Under the pieces are notes generated by a model, which saw nothing but the letters and a program-made list of their open reading frames with translations, searched no databases and was not told the DNA's origin. A DNA stretch of 64,000 nucleotides. Origin: Brassica napus (taxonomy: Eukaryota > Streptophyta > Magnoliopsida > Brassicales > Brassicaceae). The translations under genes and the position numbers were made by a program. How positions within the stretch are numbered: the first letter of the stretch is position 1; each line of letters starts with the position of its first letter. Of the stretch, positions 47,481 to 59,820 are shown piece after piece. The stretch lies in contig NC_063446.1 of assembly GCF_020379485.1 (NCBI RefSeq), positions 16,627,525 through 16,691,524 on the forward strand, given 5' to 3'.

Positions 47481-48874
47481 AGTGTTCTTATAGATATTTA
47501 TCTATTTATAACGATTAAATCAAAACCAACATAATAAATATTAATTATGTTTTTAAAAATAGAAATCAAGCATTAAACTTTTTATTTTATAATAAAAAAA
47601 TATTGTTTCAGATAAAACACAACATATTTAAGAATTATCTTATGTTTTCCAAATATATTTTATTTTTGAAATTTTATTATATTTACTTATAGTCAATTAT
47701 CAAATATAACATATAAACAAAATATTATTAATATATATTCATTAGTTTATTATTTATATTTTAGATAATTCTTATTATTATTAATTTTAATCATTTATTT
47801 AATCAGATATATTTTAAATTCGTTTTTATTTTTGACTAATTTATATAATTTATTTATTAAGGGTATTAAAGATTTATTATTAATTTTAATCACTTTTTTA
47901 GTAAGATAGATTTGAAATTCATTTTTTTTGACTAATTTATATAATTATTCATTAAGGGTATAAACGATATTAACCACTTTAATTTTTAACGTGAGAGTTC
48001 GGATCCAAAAATTTACTTTGCAAATAATAGCATACATAGATATCTTGCAAGATGAAATTTGAACGTGAATTTCATAAAAAGGAATATAGAGAGGGTTAAG
48101 AATATGGATTATGCTTTTTGACCCAAATTGGTTTGTTGACAAACTTTTTTGACCCAAATTGGTTTGTTAACAATTGGGTTTTTGTCTATAAATTAAATTG
48201 GTCAAGTCCAAGAAAACATGTTTTTCTCGTTGACATAGGAAATATTTTTTTTAAGCAAATACAGAGGAAATATTAAATTAAAAAAATTCCAGAGAGATCT
48301 CATTGAGATAAACGAAGAAAAAAATGAAAGGGATTAGGGTTCCATCTCCGAAATTAGATTCAATCAGTTGACGCAAAAAAGATTTGATCACTCTTGGAAT
48401 CGTTAAAGCCTAAAATTTTGACAATTATCCGAAGTGACGAATCCAGGTCAGTAATCTTCTTTTTCTTTCTGATGTTTGGTTATCAGTTTTAGCGACCAGA
48501 AAAAGTGCATGTATTGAGCTCTATCAGAATTATCCACAATCGGTGAACATAATGGTTAGATCATTACGCCATAAAGCCACTGTTTCCATATATTCTGTCT
48601 CTGGGGCCGATTGAATAATATGAGTAAAGAAATCGAAAAACATATTCAGGTTAGACCACATATTTTGAAAAATCAATCATCCCATTGATGATCGTATAAA
48701 ACTTTTGGAGTTGGAGTATGTAATGGTGGAGATTAGCACGCGTTATAGGGGTCATTATATAGTATTACCACTACACGTTCTAATTAATGTGAAAAAATTC
48801 GTAAAGGAATGTATATATTGAATATTAACTTCTGCCACGATCGAAGGGAAAATTGTGTAGCTTACCTCTTGAAA
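47481..48874. other. AT-rich DNA, probably Helitron interior or spacer
   Basis: No gene was recognised. The phrase ATTGGTTTGTTGACAA / ATTGGTTTGTTAACAA is repeated 35 bases apart around 48127-48175. Confidence 0.45.
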
Positions 48875-50410
48875 TCTATATTATAATACATCAGTTTTTG
48901 CTCACTCCTCAGCGCGCCACGTCATCGTTTTGTGGGCCCCACTTTTAAAAAGTATAAAAAAGTGTCAAGCCTATGGCTCGAACCCGGGTTATTGAGATAT
49001 AAACACCAACATTTATACCACTAAGCTAACTGATACCTTTGTACATTGATGGCCGAACCTAATATATATTTATGAAGGTCGGAAGCCATTGCTTCTTCGG
49101 CTTCGTCTGAGGGTCGGACCTACAAGTGTGTTATTGGTTTCATTTTTAAATAGGATTCATCACGTTATATGAAAAAAACTTAAGTTTGCAACAATTATGG
49201 TTTTCCTATATTGTAAACTGTTGTAGTTTAATATGGGTTCTTTTCATCATTGTCTCAAACAAGTCTGAGTTACAGAGTTGCGCCGTGTGTATGTTCGTAA
49301 TCTATTTTTTCACCGGTGAACTCTTCATGTCTCCATCTTAAATCGCTTGATCATAAATGTTCCTGATTTGTAGCCCCTCTGTAAACCATATATATATGAT
49401 TCTCATCTTTGATGAACTCAATCTGCATCTCCACAAAACTCATTGATTCCTCTTAGCTTTAACCATCTTTTAGAAAATGTTTCCCTCTGCCTCTCTAGTT
49501 CGTCAAACCGGCGTCCCGGCGTCCGTCACTCAACCTTCGAGTCTCTCCGTCTTGGTCTTAGTAGTCAGAGCATAGCCTCTGGCTTCCTCCGCTTCTGGGA
49601 TTCCCTAAACTTCAAGAGAGACAGGGAGTTTGTGGGAATCACGGTTCTTTTCCTCGATGAAAAGGTAAGTTAATCTTCGATTTATCACACTTATTTAACA
49701 TAATTGTTTTAATTTATTTCCTGATTCTTTGTTGGATAATACTATTTGCAGATTCCGTGATTCATGGGTTTACTCCCGTCGGACATGCTAATCATTACAT
49801 GCCATCTTTGAAAGCAGATTCCATTGTGAAAGTCGATCGTTTTGAGGTTGCTAGGTGCTCCAAGTGATTGCGAACACAAACCTAGAAATTGGTAAACATA
49901 GCATATTTGGCAGCTCCAAGCAAGATTACAATCAGGCAAATTCAAGTGGAATGACATACCAACAACTGAAACTGGTAATTAGTCAACAACTTATCCCATA
50001 TTTTCCTTATCTGAAAAAATCTACTGTGTTTCTGATCTATTTTTTCATCTACGCAACTTTAGCCTCTGTCATGGATAGCTCTCTCCCAAGAATTGCATTG
50101 ACTATGGTTTCTGGGAAGAAAAAGATCTTGCTCCTGAAAAAAAACCGTAACAACCCTGTTGTAAGATTTTAGTTTGTGCAGAACAAAAAACCTTGATTTA
50201 TTTTCTATTTAGTATAATGATAGTTGTTGACAATCATTAGTTATTTGCCAATATGTTTTTTATGCGGCATTTCAGAACTCTCCATTCCAAGCGGAATAGC
50301 AGATGAAAGCTAATTTTTCTGGAAGCTCATCGACTTCAAGACAGAATCAGAAGATAGATGTTGGTGGGAGGTTAATCAAGGGAATACTTCAGAAAAGTGA
50401 GACGGCCTAG
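48875..50410 (+). mobile_element. Helitron 5' part with an RPA-like fragment
   Basis: A terminus TCTATATTATAATACATCAG begins at 48875 after an A, as expected for insertion between A and T. Downstream, exon 49443-49664 encodes RLGLSSQSIASGFLRFWDSL and EFVGITVLFLDEK, the start of an RPA OB-fold (DUF223). After a GT/AG intron the next exon, from 49752, continues as SVIHGFTPVGHANHYMPSLK and VDRFEVARCSK, with a one-base frame problem at the junction and an early stop. No Rep/helicase and no clear 3' end were found, so this is a partial, dead element. Confidence 0.6.
48965..49050 (-). repeat. tRNA-like segment (possible SINE or Helitron-internal)
   Basis: Minus strand: TAGCTTAGTGGTAT (box A-like) and, about 30 bases on, GGGTTCGAGCC (box B-like), with the spacing of a tRNA promoter. 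No cloverleaf could be completed by eye, so I do not call a functional tRNA. Confidence 0.4.
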
Positions 50411-51400
50411 CCAGACTTCATCTTTTGTACAGTCTGAGCAAAGAGTGGAACCCACAAAACACGAGAGAAGAAAAAACAAAACACGAAATTAACATATTCA
50501 GATCTTCTCTCTTGCATGTCTAACATCTGGCGCCGACAAAACTCAACACCCACGGCAGACGAAGCTGATGCAAGTAAACCTCTCATCAATCATGCTTAAA
50601 ATCAATCTACGCTTTTCAATCTCACAAACTAAGAAACAATTTTACCTACATGAATCGGGAAATTAGTGTCCACATTCCCGACATAGAGAAAAAAAAGAGT
50701 TGAAATCCTAACCGTTTTTTCAGTATTAGACTAAACCACAGATTCAAGGCCCAGTTATTTTGAAACTCTGACATTTTAAATCTAAATTTATTATCTTTTT
50801 CCATGCACTATTTGATTTATATACAAACAACTACCTAAGTAAACACTAACAAGTTCCATCACCCTCAACTTTGAACATATAAGATATAAAAATATCAACA
50901 TATGACTTCATCGTTCATTCTTATATCAAACTCATCAACTTATGTAATATCCAAAGTCCCATCAATCACATTATAGACAAAAAACAATAAAATTCTGTAA
51001 ACAAAACTATACAATGCACCTATAATGTAGTCTCGCGGAGACTATGCACCTAGTTCTTTTGAATACATTCCTTTTATCGGTAATATTGCATTTATTACCG
51101 GACGCAAATCAAATATTACCTACGTTAACTGAATCAATAATTAACAATCACTCAATATCGATTTCAAATTTTAGTAGTCGAAATGTGGGCTATACACCGA
51201 AATTTCCTCTATACCAACCTAAACTGCCTGTAATTTCGCCTTCCCAAAAATAACTAATACTAATCATTAAAGTTATTGTTCTAAATTTTGTATCTAAAAT
51301 GTGGGTTACGATTTATAATTTTTCGCACAGAATTTCAAATATGATTATATTTGAAATCTTATCAATAATCTTGGAAAATATGTCGTCATCTTAAAAGAAT
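50411..51400. other. Intergenic, nothing recognised
   Basis: AT-rich DNA with no supported gene. Short frames at 50407-50589 (minus) and 51044-51253 (plus) lack domains. Confidence 0.5.
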
Positions 51401-51538
51401 GTTTAAGAACCATTAAGTGACCAAAAATTACAGGATATATAATTATATGCATATGGTGAGTGAGGAAATGTTTAAGAACCATTAAGTGACCAAAAATTAC
51501 AGGATATAGAATTATATGCATATGGTGAGTGAAGAAAA
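51401..51538 (+). repeat. 69-bp tandem duplication
   Basis: Two adjacent units, beginning GTTTAAGAACCATTAAGTGA at 51401 and 51470, differ at only a few positions. It lies just outside the left arm of the inverted duplication. Confidence 0.85.
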
Positions 51539-52364
51539 TCTTATGAATATTAAATATATATAGTGACGAAAAAGTGATAGTCTACCCTCTCTTAATTTAT
51601 TGTAGGTTTATTTATTGAGATGTCCTTATGAATTAAAATTGTGATTTTAAATGGTTTGTGTTCTTATGTTAAGCAAAACTTTTTTGAATAAAAAAACTCA
51701 TGACCATTTTCATTAGACCTGAAAGAATATTGGGATGTCCTTATGAATTGAAATTTTCATTTTAAATTGTTTGTATTTTTATGCTAAGCAAAAGATTTTA
51801 TGCAAACGAACTAACAGCGGAAATAGTCGGTTGACCACGGTCGCCTGAAACCCGCGGTTACCAAAAAAAAAAAAAAAAATGACAGCCATTTTCATTAGGC
51901 AAGACGAACTCATTTCATATGCACACGACGAACCCATTTTCTTATGAATTGAAATTGTGATTGTGATTTTGAATAGTTTGTGTTCTTATGTCAAGCAAAA
52001 CATTTTATGCATAAGAAGTCACGATCATTTTCATCAGGCGCCTCATTTCCTCTTTTTTGTTGGCAGGTTATACAATGTTGTAAACATTCGTTTCACTGGC
52101 GGAGGAGTCCAACGACGTCGTGGGAGAAGTTTCATACGAACACGATCAATTAAAATACATTCCGAGTAAAATATTAGTGGTACTAATGGCATTAGTGTAT
52201 AATTACTCTAGTTAACAAAGGCTAGTTATATAAGTAGGTTGAGAAGGAATGTGGAAGTTACACGTAAGCATGACAGGCTTGAAATAAAAGTACCAAATCA
52301 AGATTACTCTTAAAAATTGCTTCTCTTTTAATAAAAAAGGATATATATAAAACAACATTCATTC

Positions 52365-52945
52365 TCAATTGTTTGCTAAAGAACTTGTTCATTACATCGA
52401 GCACTATTTATACTCCGACACAAAGATAAGGTAAAACTAGAGTTGAGGACAGTTAAGTCATTTCTTAATTTGATGCTAAGATTTCAGAAAGATTTTGGAT
52501 CATTGGTGGTCGTTGTTCTAAAAATTGGCCACCTAACCGATTCAGTGGCACCGTGGCGAGTCGAAGTGATTCGTTGTGTTGTACGACAATAAGTAAAAAC
52601 TTAAGTTTTGTTGGGTTTTGTGAAAAAAAATCAAGTATTTCTTTGTTGATTTGTTAAGAATGGTGAAAAGAACGAGTAAAATTGTCAAAGAATCGTGAAA
52701 TGATACGAAAGGGCGTGAAATCTAGGGTTTTAGAACGATAATGGCTGCATAAGAAAATGGAGACAATTTTGTAATTTTGGGATTATTAATGAAAATCACA
52801 AAAATGAACAAAATCAGAGATGTTGAACCCGCAACATGTGACATGTTTTCAAAGAAATAATGGATGCCGAAGAAGATGAGATAATTTTGTAATTTTGAGA
52901 TTGTTAATGAGAAATCGCGAAAATGAACAAAAATACAAAATCAAA
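52365..52945 (+). repeat. Dispersed repeat, copy B
   Basis: Near-copy of 46680-47255, including TCATTACATCGAGCACTATT, GGCACCGTGGCGAGT and ATGCCGAAGAAGATGAGATA. It is absent from the right arm of the inverted duplication, so it either inserted after the duplication formed or was replaced there. Confidence 0.75.
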
Positions 52946-53008
52946 CAAACTAGTACATTTGAACCCAAAATGTGACATGTTTTCAAAGAGATTAAACCAC
53001 TAGACTAG

Positions 53009-53029
53009 CCCCCCCCCCCCCCCCCCCCC
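53009..53029 (+). repeat. Homopolymer C tract (21 bases)
   Basis: Follows TTAAACCACTAGACTAG. Its mirror is a 16-base G tract at 57779-57794 before CTAGTCTAGTGGTTT in the right arm. Confidence 0.95.
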
Positions 53030-53645
53030 ACTTTGTTGTTAGTTGGACTAATAAAACAACTTAAAGATTTGAGAGGTGGCCGATTTCATTTCCGTTTGGT
53101 CTCTAGGGTTTTCTCGATTTGGGCCGTAGGGTTTAGCCCATTTGAGAAAATTGGGTGCCCTAATAGTTGTTGGGCTTTTGCTAATATTTTATACTGGGCT
53201 TAGCCTGTTTCTTTCAAATATTAAAAACCTTTTACGGAAAAAAAAAATATAAAACAACTTAAAATCCTTAAAAAAATTAATCTCCGATTTTGTCAATAGG
53301 CGTTAGTTTATGAACAATCGAGCATGCTTGTACGGAGAAGGACCACAGATTTTGTCTTCTTCCTCTGCTCTGTTTTCATTTCCAACGACTACTGCAGAAG
53401 TTGATGTTTTGTCTGTACTTCTGGGCTTCTCTTCTTTGTTCTAGCCGAATTCATGTTGAGTGAAGCTGGTTTCAATTTTGATGGCATTTCCCTTGTCTAG
53501 GCCCACTCACTTTTCTAATTCAATCAGCTGCTTCTATTCTTTGGAACCCAGTTTTGCCATTGTCGTTAATACAAATTGCATTGGTTATCCACATGAAACT
53601 AATTGGAATATAACAAAACAAAAAGAAGCTTTTGTAAGCATATCC

Positions 53646-55970
53646 CAAAGTTAAAAAAAAAAAAGTTTTATCAACTTTTGTAAACAGTATAAGCGATAAA
53701 TAAATGTTTCCTATTGGTTATATATTCTCATTTGTTAATTGGAGGGAGTAAAGTTGGAGAACTTGTTCATTACTAGTTACAGAAATACAAAATACATCTT
53801 CCTCTGATGTTTATATATCTTATTCTTCGTTTCTGGTAAAGTTTTCTCTCACCTGAATCTCTGTCTGATGATATTAGCTTTTTAATACTTTCAGCTTTTA
53901 ATTAAACCACATTCTGTCGTCTTCTGTAATCCATACATTTGATTTGAAGCAGCGCGCGTGGCCAGCTCTGCTAGTGAACCATATTCTTATAACTTGGGTT
54001 TATAACACCTTTATAATCATCCTCCAGTGATTTCCTACCAAAAAAAAAAATCATCCTCCAGTGATATTGACTACACTCAAAAGGTTTTCTTGTCAGCATT
54101 CATAAATGTTTTGTTTGCAATTCTAATAGTCATTTATCATTTATTCTAATAGTCATTTATCATTCCGTGTACGTGTTATCTCAAGTACCTCTCATTCTCT
54201 CAATTAGTATATGGATTATGGTAGAATATAAGATCAACAAAATGAAACTTGTTCACACAAAAGTAGAAATCAAACAATGTCCATAAGACGTGTTCACACA
54301 AAAGTATCTAGATCCACCACTGTTTGCGATAATATATAGTGGGTGACTGATAAATAAATTGATGTAACCAGCAAACTGTTTGCCTTTATATTTAACGTGA
54401 ATATTTGTAATTGATTTAATAACAACGAAACCCATTCAACATGATTGGTGAACATAATTTGCTGAAAATCTGCTTAAATAATTAATAAAGGTGGTTAAGT
54501 TAGGAGTGCTAATTCATTTTCAAATTATATACAGTTTCTAGCTAATATATGAAAATTACCAGTTTTAACACATTTTTAGATTAGGGCCAGAGTCACACAT
54601 TCTACACGATGTGTGGAAGAGGAGACAGGGTATACAGTGTCGATGTGTTGAAAATGTATGGGACAGACAGATAAATTCACATGATACAGAGGCATAACTA
54701 CATTTTTTTGGATATTTCCAAAATGAACGAAAAAAGAAGTTTCACTCTTTTTGGATATTTCCAGTTTGCATATTTTTAGCCCCAATCCCGTCTTTACAAT
54801 ATGCTAAAAAGGACAAAAGAAGCGGTCTGACTTTTCTATTCTTCGCAGCACTCGGAATCACACACACGCTTTTCAGAGTGGCCAGAATCAGTGGTTCACA
54901 TACACTTTTTAGATTAGGGCCAGAGTCACACATTCTGAAGGCCTGAATTTGTTTTCATGTTTTTGAACACACATATTTTGAAAGAATAAAATTTTGAAAA
55001 CTCAACTTGTAAGACCTTACACATATACGACACACATGTTAACGCCGGTTAGAAGATACGAGAATATAAACTTATTAAAGATGCAAACATAGAGACTAGC
55101 ATCTTGCGTTGTTTTTCGCGTATTAAAAATCAAATTTATTTTTATTTGGTACATCATTTCAATTATACATGTTTTTATGTTTTATATATTAAATTTAGTA
55201 CTATTTTGGGATATTAAATAAATGATGGACGTTGACAAAAAAAGAAAAAAAAAACTATGATGGACAAATAAGATAATCAATTTTGGTAGGGCCTTTGCAA
55301 TGACAAAACACACACTTATGGAATGGCCCAATTATCTGATACGCAAAATATTTGCCATCAGGAATGTCAAGACTTCATTGGACAAAAAAAATGTCCTGAC
55401 CCAAAAAAGTTAAGTTTAAATTTAATTTGCACACACAATTTAACATTAAAGACTTCAATATTTGATATTATTTCCATTCTTCGAAAGTGTTAACACAATA
55501 ACTATTGAAAGAGTAAATTTTTATAGAAGATTTACTATTTCAATAAAAAAAAGTTAGACGCTGATTAACTCAGCTATGGCAGTCTTCATCTTCCTCCATT
55601 GATCTATCTTTTAGAACCACTGGAATACAATTTAAATTATTGAAACCGTTTGCAAGACTAATGAATTACCACAAACACCTAAATAGCAACAAACATCTTA
55701 TTACGTAATCCAGAGGCACAATGGGAAATATACTATGCTTGGCTTAGAATAGAAAAAAGAACAAAAATAAGTCTTACTCTTATCCACAGGCGGCGGCTGC
55801 TTTAACATGAAATTGATTTTATATATTTTAAATACAGGCCGGGGAGAAAGCTGTCCGACTTTACTAAACACAGTCCATATACAAAGCGGTCAAACTTTTG
55901 TTTCTTTCACAACACTCGAGAATCACACACTTTCACCTAGCATAGGGTCAGAATCACACAGACACAGACA
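53646..55970. other. Spacer upstream of the HSP20-like gene, with local duplications
   Basis: No gene. The phrase TTTTTAGATTAGGGCCAGAG, continuing TCACACATTCT, occurs at about 54569-54602 and 54905-54938. A related tract with AAGCGGTC and AATCACACAC lies near 54820-54870 and again at 55880-55935. Fragments of the gene's own upstream region thus appear to have been copied locally. Confidence 0.55.
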
Positions 55971-55999
55971 CAGACACAGACTCAGCCACGTACGTAAGT

Positions 56000-56095
56000 T
56001 GTAACCGAGCTAGTAATATAAATAATAGACGCACTCGTTAGACACCTTTATTCTCTAAATCGTTCACTTGTTCTCTACCAAGGGTAGTTTTAACA
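56000..56095 (+). promoter_or_regulatory. Promoter and 5' UTR of the HSP20-like gene
   Basis: ACAGACACAGACACAGACAC (55960-55979) precedes an AT-rich element AATATAAATAATAG near 56015-56028 that can serve as a TATA region. The leader then runs 65-70 bases to the ATG at 56096. No clear heat-shock element (repeated GAA/TTC) was recognised. Confidence 0.4.
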
Positions 56096-57225
56096 ATGGT
56101 TGTTTCACTCCCCCCACAATCTCAAACATCTTCTCTTTTCTATGGAGTTAACAACCCATATTTGAAAAATGGACCTAAAGGTTTCAAAGAGTATAAGATT
56201 TTGAAGAACGGAGACACGTACCTTAGGATTGATCTTCCCGGAGTTCCAATGAAAGCAGCCGTCGAAGTATCTCTTTGGGCGGATGATAAGGGTGTGGAAG
56301 CCTTGGTGGATGCACCAAAGCAACACAAACACGACTCTTCTCAACGGACGTACTGTCCCATCATCGGTTTCATGTGCGGAAGATGCAAAGTCTTGCGATT
56401 CACCTCCCAAGTGTGTGATGGAGTTCTTAGGCTTGTACTCACTCCAACAGGTGTTCATCGCTAACTCTGAATTTCTTTCTAATTTTTTTTTGTTTGTTAT
56501 TATTTATAAGTTAGTTTGATTTGAAAGTTCCTAATTGATATAGCAAGGATTCTTGGAGGGAGATTTCTTGGTGGGGCAGATTGGGAAGAAACATGTTAGT
56601 ATTTCATTCTCGCTTTGCTTTTAAGTCTTTTTCATAAAGTTTACAAATGTTTGTTTCTTTACCATCGGTCTCACAGATTTTTGTAGTTCTGCTGCTCACT
56701 GGTTACCCTATGCCTCCGATCCGTATGGTAATTCACATTTTTTTTTTGGGGAAACATAAAATAGAAGTGGGATTATGGATATGGTAATAAAATCAAATAA
56801 AACTGAAGTGCGAAAATAATGGGTTTATTTCAAATTTCTAAAATGCTTACCCTGTTATGCGATGTTTGTTAAAAAACTATTTTCTTTTTGCGAGAACAGA
56901 CCCTTCCTTAACCGGTCCGGTATTGGAGCCAAATCCTAGCGTTAATGAAGGATCGCCGATGGCTTATGAATCGAAGCGGCTCCCAAACGGCAGCTTATAC
57001 GTGCGTGTAGACATGCCAGGCGTTCCCAAAGACAGGTTCACGGTGTCGGTAGCGGACGGGAGAGTGACGGTGACTGGTGAAGCTCCTGCCGTTAGCCACG
57101 ACTCAGATGGCCGGTTCTACTCCGGTGACGTGGCATTGCTCGACACTCTTGTCACATTTCGTCGTCGTTGGATAAAAACCATTGTCAAGGATGGAGTTAT
57201 TAGGTTGATTATTCCTAACCTTTGA
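56096..57225 (+). CDS. HSP20-like protein with two alpha-crystallin-like domains
   Basis: Predicted exons are 56096-56450, 56544-56594, 56678-56728 and 56900-57225. All have GT/AG borders and agree in phase, giving 260 residues. The first half holds a diverged HSP20-like domain (NGDTYLRIDLPGVPMKAAVE, ending VCDGVLRLVLTPTG). Two 51-base exons form a linker (ILGGRFLGG, then SSAAHWLPYASDPYDPSLTG). The second half repeats the layout more typically (LPNGSLYVRVDMPGVPKDRF, GRVTVTGEAP, ending VKDGVIRLIIPNL). It resembles the HSP20-like family of Arabidopsis chromosome 4 rather than the canonical small HSP classes, whose GVL motif is weak here. Role by inference: a small chaperone-like protein. A shorter alternative is two genes, but the matching exon phases favour one. 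Confidence 0.72.
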
Positions 57226-57778
57226 TTTGATGTTTAGATTGCATGGCATGTTGCTTATTTTGGTGGAACCTTTAACATTGGATATGCTGATTTTGTATTT
57301 GATGTTGGATTGCAAGCCATGTCACTTGGTGGATTTTTTTTTTACTTTTTTAACTTTGGGACATGCTTACAAAAGCTTCTTTTTGTTTTGTTATTAGTTT
57401 CATGTGGATAACCAATGCAATTTGTATTAACGACAATGGCAAAGACTGGGTTCCAAAAAATAGAAGCAACTGATTGAATTAGAAAAGTGCGTGGGCCTAG
57501 ACAAGGGAAATGCCATCAAAATTGAAACCAGCTTCATTCAACATGGATTCGGCCAGAACAAAGAAGCCCAGAAGTACAAACAAAACATCAACTTCGCAGT
57601 AGTCGTTGGAAATGAAAACAGAGCAAAGGAAGAAGACAATCTGTGGTCCTGCTCCGTACAAGCATGCTCGATTGTTCATAAACTAACGCCGATTGACAAA
57701 ATCGGAGATTAATTTTTAAGGATTTTAAGTTGTTATATATATATATATATATATTAGTAATTGTTCAACTAACAACAA

Positions 57779-57794
57779 GGGGGGGGGGGGGGGG
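57779..57794 (+). repeat. Homopolymer G tract (16 bases)
   Basis: Mirror counterpart of the C tract at 53009-53029, with CTAGTCTAGTGGTTT after it. Confidence 0.95.
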
Positions 57795-57800
57795 CTAGTC

Positions 57801-58996
57801 TAGTGGTTTATTCTCTTTGAAATTTATTATTATTTTTTCTCTGTTTTAATTTGATCTTATTTATTTTTGAATTTTTAGTTATTTTTATTTAATTTTCTAA
57901 ATCTTTATTTATTTTTCTCACTTTTTAATTTGTGAGTTTTTTGTTAAATTTTTCAATTTTATTAATTTTTTTGTTTATTTATTAATTAATTAATTATTTT
58001 TAAGCTGTTCAGCCGGTCATTTTTTTTTGAGGTTTTTTATGAAAAAAATGTCACTTTCAAGGTTAAAAGTATTAGTGAAAAAACTTCAAGGTTTAAAATC
58101 CTAGTAAGTGACACTTTCAAAGTTTTTTATGCGATTTTCCCGTTTTATATATATCCTTTTTTATTAAAAGAGAAGCAATTTTTAAGAGTAATTTTGATTT
58201 GGTACTTTTATTACAAGTCTGCCATGCTTACATGTCACTTCCACGTTCCTTCTCAACCTACTTATATAACTAGCCTTTGTTAACTAGAGTAATTATACAC
58301 TAATGCCATTAGTACCACTAATATTTTACTCTGAATGTATTTTAATTGATCGTGTTCGTATGAAACTTCTCCCACGACGTCTTTGGACTCCTCCGCCTAG
58401 TGGTTTATTCTCTTTGAAATTTATTATTATTTTTTCTGTGTTTTAATTTGATCTTATTTATTTTTGAATTTTTAGTTGTTTTTATTTAATTTTCTAAATC
58501 TTTATTTATTTTTCTCACTTTTTAATTTGTGAGTTTTTTGTTAAATTTTTCAATTTTATTAATTTTTTTGTTTATTTATTAATTAATTAATTATTTTTAA
58601 GCTGTTCAGCCGGTCATTTTTTTTTTTGAGGTTTTTTATGAAAAAAATGTCACTTTCAAAGTTAAAAGTGTTAGTGAAAAAATTTCAAGGTTTAAAATCC
58701 TAGTAAGTGACACTTTCAAAATCTTTTATGCGATTTTCCCGTTTTATATATATCCTTTTTTATTAAAAGAGAAACAATTTTTAAGAGTAATTTTGATTTG
58801 GTACTTTTATTACAAGTCTGTCATGCTTACGTGTCACTTCCACGTTCCTTCTCAACCTACTTATATATCTAGCCTTTGTTAACTAGAGTAATTATATACT
58901 AATGCCATTAGTACCACTAATATTTTACTCTGAATGTATTTTAATTGATCGTGTTCGTATGAAACTTCTCCCACGACGTCTTTGGACTCCTCCGCC
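57801..58996. repeat. Tandem duplication of about 597 bp
   Basis: Unit 1 is 57801-58397 and unit 2 is 58398-58996. Both begin TAGTGGTTTATTCTCTTTGA and both end GACTCCTCCGCC, with few differences between them. Unit 2 continues into the rest of the right arm, so unit 1 is the added copy or both arose by unequal exchange. Confidence 0.9.
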
Positions 58997-59820
58997 ACCG
59001 CCAGTGAAACTAATGTTTACAACATTGTATAATCTGCCAACAAAAAAGAGGAAATGAGGCGCCTGATGAAAATGATCGTGACTTCTTATGCATAAAATGT
59101 TTTGCTTGACATAAGAACACAAACTATTCAAAATCACAATCACAATTTCAATTCATAAGAAAATGGGTTCGTCGTATGCATATGAAATGAGTTCGTCTTG
59201 CCTAATGAAAATGGCTGTGAGTTCTTATGCATAAAATCTTTTGCTTAGCATAAAAATACAAACAATTTAAAATGAAAATTTCAATTCATAAGGACATCCC
59301 AATATTCTTTCAGGCCTAATGAAAATGGTCATGAGTTTTTTTATTCAAAAAAGTTTTGCTTAACATAAGAATACAAACCATTTAAAATCACAATTTTAAT
59401 TTATGAGGACATCTCAATAAACCTATACAATAAATTAAGAGAGGATAGACTATCACTTTTTCGTCACTATATATATATATTATCTATCTATTGATTTATC
59501 TATCTATTAATTAATTAATTAATATAAAAAAGACATAGATTCTCTTCTCCTCTTGCCACTTGATAAAATAGGTCTACCACGTGTCCCATTATTTTGTGTG
59601 GGCTTTACTATTGTTTTGGGCCTCATGCCGAACAAACCAGTCGACTCAAATCTTAGCTTCACGGCGTCACAGAAGTTTAGGGTTCGTCTTTGTTCTTCGT
59701 TCGATCGCGACGTCTGACCGTTGTCCATCACCGAAACAGTCCCCTTTACAGATTCTTCATGTTAAATCCCTTATTAATTCAATCTAACCACAACCTCCAC
59801 TAAAACGCTGCTACCCAGCG

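Larger units (their letters stand above)
51548..53645 (+). repeat. Left arm of a large inverted duplication
   Basis: 51548-52345 and 53265-53645 are inverted matches of 58740-59482 and 57385-57720. The match at the outer end is AGTGACGAAAAAGTGATAGT; at the inner end it covers the stretch with CAATCGAGCATGCTTGTACG. Between them this arm holds a copy B insertion (52365-52945) that the other arm lacks, and a 21-base C run at 53009-53029. The two arms enclose the HSP20-like gene. Confidence 0.8.
57385..59482 (-). repeat. Right arm of the inverted duplication
   Basis: Inverted relative of 51548-53645: 57385-57720 matches 53265-53645, and 58740-59482 matches 51548-52345. It carries its own 597-bp tandem duplication and lacks copy B. 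TA repeats lie at 57737-57755. Confidence 0.8.

Noticed and set aside
48965..49050. A tRNA gene
   Set aside because: Box A-like and box B-like motifs are present, but I could not complete acceptor and anticodon stems, and the copy lies in Helitron DNA.
51957..52169. 70-codon frame also present inverted at 58925-59143
   Set aside because: It is conserved only because it lies in the duplicated arms; no domain or codon-level constraint is visible.
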